A stretch of 15,825 nt of DNA from Cladosporium sp. IMV 00045 (lineage: Eukaryota; Ascomycota; Dothideomycetes; Cladosporiales; Cladosporiaceae): positions 1 to 15,825 of the forward strand of contig MSJI02000089.1 of NCBI GenBank assembly GCA_001931905.2, written 5' to 3'. Shown here piece by piece: positions 8,498-15,825 of the stretch. How positions within the stretch are numbered: position 1 is the stretch's first letter; each line of letters starts with the position of its first letter. The notes under the pieces are model-generated. The model was given only the letters and a program-made list of their open reading frames with translations. It did no database searches and was not told the origin of the DNA. The position numbers were made by a program, and so were the translations under genes.

Positions 8498-9428
8498 ATG
8501 CTCGTTCTTGTTATCGGAGTCACTGGAAATGTCGGGCAACACCTCATCGAAAGCCTCATCTCTCGTGGCCATCAGGTCCGCGGTGTCGGCAGAAGCTCTT
8601 CGAAGTTGAGCAAGACTCAATATGATCGACTCGAAAGTTTCGTCGAGATCAAAGCATACTATGATATCGACTCTCTCGAAAAAGCATGCCATGGGGTGGA
8701 CGGAATCATCAATGCCTACACTGGAACACCGGAAATGCTCTTGGACGCTCAACTGATCCTTTTGGAAGCCGCTGAACGCGCCGGCGTGCAACGGTTTGTT
8801 GCGTCTACTTGGAACTACGACTGGCGTAAGGTTAAGCTGGGACAACATGAGAGCTACGACCCAAACATTTTGTTCCACAACCATGTCGAGCTTAGGTCCT
8901 CGATAAAACTAATCTACATCTTTTCGGGTGTGCTCGCTGAGGTACTATTCTCTGTGCCTGGTCACTGTGTCTTTTCCCCGAAGAACAACGGTGTTTGGAA
9001 TCCCGTGAAAAAGAGCATGGAAGTCTGGGGCACGGGGAAAGAGACATGGCACTGGACTACCGAAAGAGATGCTGCTGATTTTGCTGGTCCCATCATCTCA
9101 AAGGAAGATGCGGCCGAGGGAGGTTTCTGGTCAATCTGTTCTGGTGAACATACTCTCGAGGAGATCGCCAAGATCTACGAAAAGGTACGAAAAGGTGAAG
9201 GGCCGTCCTGTGCGTATCAATAAGAGAGGGACTGTTGAAGAACTGAGAGAAAAGGCTCTGTCGGCGAGAAAATCCGGCACTCGAAGGCACGTTTACGAAT
9301 ACATCGGCTGGTTCTATCAACTGTTCACAGTAGACAGGACTTGGATACTGGAGAGCCTGGACAATGACCGCCTTGATACTCAAGTCACTAGTCTGGAGAG
9401 CTTTCTCAGGACTAATGATGCGATTTGA
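8498..9428 (+). pseudogene. NmrA-like NAD(P)-binding protein, frameshifted by a 10-bp duplication
   Basis: This is an atypical short-chain dehydrogenase of the NmrA/isoflavone-reductase-like family. The Rossmann motif GVTGNVG is at residues 7-13, followed by SRGHQVRGVGRS (dinucleotide-binding loop), DGIINAYTG and VQRFVASTWNYDW in the expected order. The frame stops at 9223 (241 residues), but the family's C-terminal region continues in the next frame to 9428 (RINKRGTVEEL, YEYIGWFYQL, LDNDR, SLESFL). The switch coincides exactly with a perfect tandem duplication of ten bases at 9176-9195. With one copy the reading frame would span 306 residues, a normal family length. As it stands, about 75 native C-terminal residues are replaced by a short foreign tail. 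The product could be a shortened protein or inactive. The Rossmann core is intact, so residual function cannot be excluded, and an assembly error is also possible. Confidence 0.8.
9176..9195 (+). repeat. Perfect 10-bp tandem duplication (TACGAAAAGG x2)
   Basis: Two adjacent identical copies, 9176-9185 and 9186-9195, shift the NmrA-like frame by one base. The inserted unit can also be read as GTACGAAAAG, which begins with GT and ends with AG. It is far too short for a normal spliceosomal intron and has no branch site. Confidence 0.95.
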
Positions 9429-9723
9429 GAGTCCCTTACGTTTCGATAGGATAGTTGACACTCGTAAGATGAACAGAAAGTTTGGATGTTTTACCATGTA
9501 AGATTGCAGCCTCCTTTCTCAGAAGTTGATTAATAAGGCACACCAAGGTTCACGCGGACTATGCAAGCTTCAGAATTGGTTTAAATAGCTTTCCTCTCTT
9601 GATTAGATGCACGAGACTCATGCACGGAGAGTCGCAAGGTATCAACGCTCATTTATGAATGATTCCCTTCACAGACACTTGATAGCTCGACAATCGGCTG
9701 GAATTCGTCCCTTCCTTTTATAA
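9429..9723. other. Intergenic region between convergent NmrA-like and GH5 genes
   Basis: This is about 295 bp of 3' flanking sequence. The stretch directly after the GH5 stop, on the minus strand, reads TTATAAAAGG. No gene is seen. Confidence 0.45.
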
Positions 9724-11221
9724 TCATTCTAGAGTGTCTTGGACGAAAGGCTTCAAGAACCCTTCGATGACGGATTGGTTGCGCCAGTCTGACCAGTTGT
9801 GGTTTAGCAATCCTGTTGCGTGTTGTCAGCATACTCGAAACCAATCATCGTGGCTCGTGTTGACCACTCACCCCATGGCTCCTCAAAATCTTGAATGCCC
9901 GATCTGATGTAGTAGCTTCCTCCGAGAGCCCACTGCATCCAGCCACCAGGACCTCCAGGCTGATTTGTAACGATTGAGTCGATGCATGAAGCGTATGGTT
10001 TGGTGTAACTTCCATCGGTTTGATCAAAACCAAACTCAGTCAGTACGGTTGGTCCGTGGTTGGGACACGACGTATCGGAAAGATTCATTGCACAGTAAGC
10101 ATTCTCGTACATTCCAGGGCGCATTTCGTCGCATGAGCTGGCGTCATTCTGGTAGTTGTGAACCTCATACGCGATCTTCTCTTGGAAGGCGTACGATGAT
10201 GGCGTGAACGTGACGTCGTTCCAAGTCTGATTCTGGATGAAGTAGGTATTGTCCAGATCGTAGTTGAGGCCAGAAAAGAAAATCAATGTGTCCGAGTTGT
10301 TGCCGTGCACTGCATCCGCGGCGGGAATCATATAATCCATCCAAGTGTTCCACGTGTACGGCAGAGTGTTGTCGCTAGCTGGCTCTCGCAGCTCATTACG
10401 AAGTCCTATGGATGCGAAACCTGTCCATGATTGTGCCTACACGGTGTTAGACCTGGCAGGATCATTAGATGACCTATGCCTACTCACATGTTCAGCCATG
10501 TAGCCTAGACCTCTGATCCACTTAGCGGGATCGAAGTGTGTATCTGAAGGACATCAGCAATCGCAATACGTTGAGCTCGTTCTTCGTATTTTGACCTCCA
10601 AACCATGCATTCCCGTCGTCCGCCCCACAGCACCACTGTGCTTTGGAAACGTGGTTGTCAAGGTGGATCCAAATCTCTTGCTTTGCAAGCTCTTCGGCGA
10701 CTGCATCGAACACCTAATCAATAATCAGCATGCATATCAGAAAGTCCAGCGTTTGAGAATGTCTAGCAAACCTCGAGTCGCGTAGTCTCGGCAGTGAATC
10801 CAGGATTATGCGTCAAAATCTGACTCAACACTGATGTGGCGTTTTGTTGTCCAAGAGCTTTCACTAAGGTTGCCTCAAGTGTTTGGTCCGGGCTGCCACT
10901 GAAGATATCATCTATCATCTCGATAGCGAATGTAAGCCGCACAACGTTCATATCGAGACTCTTGATGAGCCGAACAATGTTGGTAATAGAGTTGTACTGC
11001 AAACCCTCGGGCAACATGGCGTCTGCTGCACCCGGCCAGTTGACTCCAGCGTACACGACCTTGGAGCCGGAAGCTGAGACGATGTCCCGCCCAGAGGCCT
11101 TGAAAGGTAGGTCCGGCCATGCAGCACGAGTTGCCAGATTTGTGGGTGCAGGTGCTGCATCAGAACCTTGGAACACCGCTGGCAGTAATGCTGCTGCTTC
11201 GAGAAGTTGGAGAGGCTTCAT
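9724..11221 (-). CDS. Secreted glycoside hydrolase family 5 enzyme (endoglucanase-like)
   Basis: There are five exons on the minus strand: 11221-10772, 10713-10596, 10543-10488, 10436-9872 and 9812-9724, giving 425 residues. Introns are 58, 52, 51 and 59 bp, with CTGAT, CTAAC or CTGAC branch sites; all phases agree. The second intron has a less usual GTCAAA donor, but the join restores WFG-D-THFDPAKW. A signal peptide covers about residues 1-22 (cleavage near SDA/APAP). GH5 landmarks are the VVRLTF arginine (95), LDNH (168-171), the acid/base Glu in GLRNE (223), YEVHNY with its His (301), the nucleophile Glu in TEFGF (342), and a late Trp-rich WMQWALGG. Cysteines suggest disulphides, as in a secreted protein. 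Such enzymes cleave beta-linked glycans, probably plant or fungal wall glucan. The exact substrate is not readable. An in-frame upstream ATG (11341) would bury the signal peptide and is rejected. Confidence 0.92.
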
Positions 11222-11701
11222 TTTCGTGTGATCTGGGTTGCAAGAATGATCTGGAAAACTAATTCGCCCTGAGTGCAAAACTTGTGTGACCTTCAGGTCC
11301 CTACATATACCTTGACTCCACGTTAAGCCACCACTGGTCAAGTGACAATCAGCATCTGTAGCGATTCACCCTGAAAAGAGGAGTCGCTGCATGGCTAACG
11401 TTACATGCACATAACAGAACTTGACGCATGGCACAGGACTCTTGGACGATTGATGGAATAACATTGCCTAGTTCACTCTTCCAAAAGATCGACATCTTGT
11501 CCATCTCTAAGCAGGTAGCGTTACATGCGGACAGGAAAACGAGTAACCAACCAGGGCATTCCTTGTCTTGTTTTTGACTTCAAACGCAGGTGGAGGACCG
11601 GATGAATTATCCTAGCGATGTGGAGGCAGTTTGCCGACGCAACAACAGTTTGACCTCGGCTGACCGCAGACGCTGTGCTGCTACTTGGTTACAAAAGTAA
11701 A
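11222..11701. other. Promoter and upstream flank of the GH5 gene
   Basis: A TATA-like TATATG on the minus strand (11304-11309) lies 83-88 bp before the GH5 ATG. The remainder, to 11701, shows no coding frame with coherent composition and no long repeat. It separates the intact genes from the decayed block to the right. Confidence 0.45.
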
Positions 11702-12392
11702 TCAGGCGAACACGACTTTCTGGACTCTTGAGTATAGAGACGAACACATGAGAGGTTTCGCATATTCACTTGGATCGATGGCATTGACTAACATATCGAT
11801 TTTCGGCTCCATCGCGCAGCAAGACACCGCGCCGAGAACCCAAAAATGATCAAGTGCACCTTGAATTACGACATCGCTCATTCTGCGATGAAGAAAGTCA
11901 AAAACCGTTGTGCGTGCAGTGATTTCGAAGAGAACATTCACCGTTCCGTAAGTCAAAAGAAGAAGTTTCAGCCAGCCAGCAATCAACCACTGGGCTTTGT
12001 CCACAAGGTGTCCGGTAAGTCTGACGAAGCCACCAGACGCGGCGCACAAGACCGCCGACCCGGCAATGTCGTTGTTGACAAGGATTAGGAAGCAATTGTA
12101 GATCAGGTATGCGAGGAAATGAGAACCAGAGCCACCATGTGTGAGTTAAGTGCTGATGCTGACCGAGAACGCCGTCCCGATACCGCCGTCCCGATACCGC
12201 CGTCAATAGCAATCGACAGGACCTATCGATTGCCTAGACGACGATGAAGTTAGTGGGAGCTCTCAGCCACCTCTTCGCTTTCGTGATGATGGTTTCGTGG
12301 ACATCAAAGTCGGGGACGCCTTTGCCGCTGAGGTGAAGGATGTATTGCTTCTCTTGTGCATGAAACGTTTTATTCGTTGAAACAGCGGAAAA
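11702..12392 (-). pseudogene. Decayed membrane-protein-like gene remnant, family unknown
   Basis: Coding-like stretches on the minus strand fall into three pieces. The first is 12392-12237, with EKQYILHLSG and HETIITKAKRWLRAP, ending at TAG 12236-12234. The second is a piece around 12210-12150 (IAIDGGIGTAFS) crossing a 14-bp tandem duplication. The third is a 148-codon open frame, 12145-11702, directly after a TAA at 12148-12146. The last piece holds two hydrophobic segments (HFLAYLIYNCFLILV and WLIAGWLKLLLLTYG), then VVIQGALDHFWVLGAVSCC. If one copy of the duplication is ignored, the second and third pieces fall in one frame, separated only by the TAA. That pattern, reading through stops, points to a once-longer gene. 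I do not recognise the family. It could be a downstream neighbour of the larger decayed gene to its right, or even its distal part. Confidence 0.45.
12171..12204. repeat. 14-bp tandem repeat, about 2.4 copies
   Basis: The unit GCCGTCCCGATACC occurs at 12171-12184 and 12185-12198, followed by a six-base partial copy. It lies inside the decayed minus-strand frame and changes the phase between IAIDGG and the downstream hydrophobic region. Confidence 0.9.
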
Positions 12393-12594
12393 TCATCTGA
12401 AGCAGGTATTCCTGGGACAGTCATCCTCAGTCGGTCGGGGTGGGAAGTACCAAAGTATGACGGATCTTGCCCTGAAGATTCTAATATGGTTTTACGGAAG
12501 TCTACGCAAACTCATCTTATCGAAGCGTATCTTCTCTCTACGTAAACCTTCCTGATACGGAATCCTATTGAGCTTGCATTCATATCGGGATCAT

Positions 12595-14751
12595 CTATGC
12601 GCAGTAATCAACATGACCCAGCTCTCCAGTCCAGGGGTAATGAACGACATCTACGAGTCGCCTTAGGTTATCAGGATGTAGGACAATCCTCACAACATCC
12701 GCAGCCCACCGAATGTGGTCTTCAGCCGACTCCCGAAACTTTGCGTAGCGCATCTGTAATTCTTTCCTCTTCAGTGTGACGGAAGGACCGTCTTGCCCAA
12801 GAGTACCATAGGACTCCAACGCCTTCAGGAGTTTTTCGTAAGCACCGTTGTGGGTGGACTGGTAATTGCAGGGCGGGCTTTCGCTGCTCGCCTGTGAGCC
12901 GTGCGAGGTCTCAAAGACCTTGTGACCAGAGCTCATCAGCATCCAGCTGCAAAAGCACACGATCAGCAAGGCAAATATCTTGCCGCGCTGGATCATAATC
13001 GCAGAGCCTCCAATGCACTTGGATAAGAGGCCGTCCAGATACTGACAAAGGCAGCCTCGAACACCTCGGAGAACGACGTTCTACCGGGGGTTTCTCCATG
13101 TATCGCCGCGGAAGTCAATCGAATCATTGATGAGAACGGTGGTGTCCACGAGGTGACTGTACTCCTCGGCAGTCATCACCTCACCAGTAGCCATCGAGGC
13201 GTTGACGATGCCAACTGTCATTCTAAGATCGATGTGTCGGTGAACATTCATCCCTGTCATTCGGCTGCCGTAAATCCCTTTGGGGCGTCGAGACAACGCA
13301 TGATCCCGCCAGTAGCTGATGATTCTGAAGTGGATTGTTTGGGCGACCAGGTGATCGAATTGCCAGTCAGTCATCACCTCGCCATAGACACAGAGCTTCA
13401 GGAATGCAAAGGCTGCGGCACCAAGCTTTAAGAGCGACAAGAGGCAAGATTCAGACGCTGCGTCGCAATAGTCGCCAATGAGAATATCGTTCACTGGGTC
13501 TGCAATAGCCATTTGGATTCCAGGGTCGACAAGAGAAGCGCCGCTAGCTACAGCGAAAAAATGCTTAATCTACACTCAGTCGGATCTTCTCGTGTGTAGG
13601 AAAGAGCGCAGCATAAGCTTGCTCGTCCAGATCAAGCTCCGCGTTTGGCTTGCGGTCAGGAGACTTGACTTCAGGCCAGCCACGCTCGCCTTGACGTGAT
13701 TGACAAGACGAGGATGTCGGGTTCATGTCGGCGTGACAGAGTGCTAATTCCTCCATCGCTGCGGAAAGACCTTTGCGTGAAAAAAATGTTGAGCTGTTCC
13801 ACTCCTCTTCTTTGGCGCTCACGATCTCTCCCTCGGCTATCATGCGCTCGATCGCCTTGCATCCACACGACTTGAGAGCAGCCGAGTTAAGAGTACTGCC
13901 CACTGGGAACAGGCCGAGGCAGTCGCATTTGACTCGTGCATCGTAAGTCTCGGACAGGACATCGCATTCGTCGCAAGACGGTGGCACTTTGCCGCCAAGG
14001 TGAACGACACGAGCTCTTGCCGCCGTTTTAAAGCAAGCGACAATCCGGTTCATGCGATGAACGCATGCCGCCGAGATCGGATCCGGCTCGCTGAGTCATT
14101 GTGCGCGCCTTCTTTCTTGATGATAGCCAAGCATTCGTCAGGCGGTGCTGTTGATGGTTCAATAGTCAGCCATGCTTCACATCAAGCGTGATAGTGAGCA
14201 AGTTTGTTGGTGGTAAAGGTATTGTTCAGAGCGCCCATGGTGTGGTTGTGTTCGAAGAATACCGTGCAGAGCGTCGCAAGTCCATGGTCCTGGTCTCCCA
14301 GATATAATCCGATTAGAGTGGAGTCGCTGACAGGATCTACCGCCGATCGCTTTTTGGATCCCACTCGAAGCCCACTAGGATCTGTCCGGTCGTAAGCGAC
14401 GTGCCAGAAGATGCATCAAAGGACATGGTCATGCATGCCAATCACATGGATCCGACAGCGGCGCTTGTTCATTTGGCGGTGAGTGCGCAGGGTCTTAGCG
14501 GGAAAAGAGAGAAACCTCGCCAAGCGACGATCGCGAATCCTTTCTCAACACCTGGTGTGAACTCCAATAAGAGAGGGCAAACGGCCTTTATCAGGTCGAA
14601 TGCCAGCATTTTAACTTCCAGTGCGAGGGCAAGATCTTGAACGCGCCATTGGTCGATATGGGTAGATGCTTGGAGGGCGTATGAAGGCCTGTGTCTGGCG
14701 CCTTTCCTCCGGCGCACCTTGATACGCATCATAGTCAGCGGCAAGGCTCAT
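12595..14751 (-). pseudogene. Long decayed gene, possibly terpenoid-synthase-like
   Basis: Coding-like frames run nearly head to tail on the minus strand. They are 14751/14744-14340 (ASTHIDQWRVQDLALALEVK; TGA at 14471 and 14444), 14364-14050 (DSTLIGLYLGDQDHG, then past TGA 14184 into CEAWLTIEPS), 14053-13565 (cysteine-rich, LSETYDARVKCDCLG) and 13569-12595. The last piece is one frame with a single TAG at 13083-13081. It reads LVDTTVLINDSIDFRGDTWR just before the stop and NVVLRGVRGCLCQYLDGL right after it, so the coding character continues. Apparent one-base shifts lie near 14353 (A-run), 14051 and 13567. The helical, acidic LINDSIDFRGD segment faintly recalls the second metal-binding motif of class I terpenoid synthases. 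That assignment is tentative, and no Asp-rich first motif was identified. About 700 codons would be long for a single-domain cyclase, so two genes or another family are possible. Decay is more certain than identity. Confidence 0.6.
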
Positions 14752-15230
14752 TGACAAGGAAAAACTACGACCTGCCACGCTCTCATGTTTGCGGCGTTAG
14801 GCCGCGGCGCCGCATGCCGTAGGGAAATCGAAATTAGAAATTGTGTGCGATGTATTAAACCGTGGCCCTATACCAGGTAAAGTTTGCCTGAGTTTGATAC
14901 GGTCAGTCTGGTGGATAAAGCATGAGCCATGCGGCGGATACTGCCATGAGCCTCGAGACGACACTTGACCCAAAGAGACGAATGCATGTGAAGCCTGCTA
15001 GTTATAATAAGTTAATGCTTGCTCCAAGGATTTGCGTCGAGCCGTCGGTGAACCCTGACTTCTTAGCGGAACTTTGAGATCTGACGGACTCCCTTCGGAA
15101 GAATAATGCATGATGCTCGATGGACTACGCACGTAAGAGTTGTTCAGGTCGAACGAGAAGATCCTGCATGATACCACACGCTCTATGATTGCTGTTGTCG
15201 TGCAAACAAAGAGTTATGCTTTCCGTTCAA
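14752..15230. other. Gene-free stretch upstream of the decayed gene
   Basis: No frame of note is seen on either strand. If the decayed gene started near 14751, its promoter would lie here; no clear TATA box was found close to that point. Confidence 0.35.
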
Positions 15231-15740
15231 TTATGATTGGTATCCAAAAAGCGATGACCTTCTTGCAGGAAGACATCGATGTGAGTCGGGCTTGAGGAAG
15301 CATCTAATGCGGCCACGCAAGATTTCCTGTCGATTCTTGTGAGCGCATGAACTTTCGCATCGTGGGTACTTCAAGGGTCTATACAAGGAGTCGGCCAGAG
15401 CAATGCTGGTTTTGACAGATTTAATTGCCGCGCTTAATGCACCCGACGCGGAGTCCTTTGTTGGCGTCTGGGAGGACTCTAGAGATCTCATCTCAACCAA
15501 TGCGACATCAAGTGACAACTTCCTGCTCGCTTGTGATCGCGTGACAACTTTTTTATAGGTTTTTTCATGCTGCAAAGCTTCCCGAGTGGCACTGATCACA
15601 TCCGCGAGAGCCTCACGTGAAGTGGCATACTTGCATAGGCCCACGCGATGTACATATGTATGCAGCTCTTTCGCCGCGAGGGCTGATTGCAGTTGAGGGC
15701 GGAGGCGGCTCTCGTATGAACCTCGGCTGGTAAGACACGG
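15231..15740 (-). CDS. Orphan open frame, partial or decayed gene, function unknown
   Basis: The minus-strand frame is open for 169 codons after a TAG at 15743-15741. It has no in-frame ATG near its beginning, but a TTACCAG acceptor-like site at its upstream edge could make it an internal exon whose earlier part lies beyond the window. The translation is helical and rich in Ala, Ser and charged residues (SREALADVISATREALQHEK, then SAAIKSVKTSIALADSLY), which suggests a coiled or helical domain. The last roughly 40 codons (Cys- and Arg-rich) look non-coding, so a donor or break may lie near 15370. No family is recognised. It could be a fragment from the same decayed block. Confidence 0.35.
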   Translation of the reverse strand, partial: PCLTSRGSYESRLRPQLQSALAAKELHTYVHRVGLCKYATSREALADVISATREALQHEKTYKKVVTRSQASRKLSLDVALVEMRSLESSQTPTKDSASGALSAAIKSVKTSIALADSLYRPLKYPRCESSCAHKNRQEILRGRIRCFLKPDSHRCLPARRSSLFGYQS

Positions 15741-15825
15741 CTACATTCGCTGAGGGCTCGCACTGCTACTGGTCCTGGGCACGGATACAGCTGAGAGTAA
15801 TGCCATACGACCGGGGGGCGGGGGG

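Noticed and set aside
9186..9195. A true 10-bp intron in the NmrA-like gene
   Set aside because: The GT and AG borders are by-products of the duplicated AGGT context. There is no room for a branch site, and other introns here are 47 bp or longer.
9845..10033. Minus-strand frame overlapping GH5 exon 4
   Set aside because: It is a frame shadow of the exon that carries the nucleophile Glu.
10836..11231. Plus-strand frame of 131 codons across GH5 exon 1
   Set aside because: It is antisense to the GH5 signal peptide and first strands; no domain was seen.
11898..12212. Minus-strand 104-codon frame covering the 14-bp repeat
   Set aside because: Its translation is Arg/Trp-rich and incoherent; the neighbouring frame (12145-11702) with hydrophobic segments is the better coding candidate.
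11702..14751. Heavy repeat-induced point mutation across the decayed block
   Set aside because: Some stops could be C-to-T changes, but the block is not visibly AT-rich and frameshifts are as frequent as stops, so a strong RIP claim is not supported without a dinucleotide count.

Overview
The window is nuclear DNA of a filamentous ascomycete, probably a Dothideomycete (the class is inference). Four genes rebuild cleanly with 49-65 bp GT-AG introns carrying CTAAC/CTGAC/CTGAT branch sites. They include an AP-3 sigma adaptin, a secreted GH5 glycosidase and an acyl-CoA-oxidase-like flavoprotein. There is no bacterial signal (no Shine-Dalgarno operons), and I saw no rRNA, tRNA or CRISPR.

Layout. 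(1) 1-2.4 kb is a housekeeping block: a two-exon small membrane protein with a mitochondrial-type N-terminus (404-885, +), a doubtful small membrane ORF (1011-1377, +) and the AP-3 sigma subunit (1738-2324, -). (2) 2.6-3.6 kb is a degenerate Tc1/mariner transposase with a frameshift and a lost catalytic Asp. It lies where the housekeeping block gives way to accessory sequence, followed by about 1.2 kb without genes. (3) 4.8-9.4 kb is a small metabolic group: an acyl-CoA-oxidase-like enzyme (+), a SRPBCC/polyketide-cyclase-like protein (-) and an NmrA-like NAD(P)-binding protein (+), the last two divergently transcribed. It resembles part of a secondary-metabolite cluster, but no backbone synthase is intact here. 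The NmrA-like gene is broken by a 10-bp perfect tandem duplication. (4) 9.7-11.2 kb is a complete five-exon GH5 enzyme (-). (5) 11.7-15.8 kb is a gene graveyard on the minus strand: a roughly 2.15-kb decayed gene whose C-terminal half faintly recalls a class I terpenoid synthase, a second decayed frame with two hydrophobic segments, and an orphan open frame near the right edge.

Working together. If the 4.8-9.4 kb genes form a pathway, the oxidase would oxidise a CoA-bound chain, the SRPBCC protein would bind or cyclise a small molecule and the NmrA-like protein would act as reductase or sensor. This is inference from family membership and proximity. The broken NmrA frame and the decayed synthase-like gene suggest that any such pathway is eroding in this strain. 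All family calls come from reading the sequence; no database search was run.
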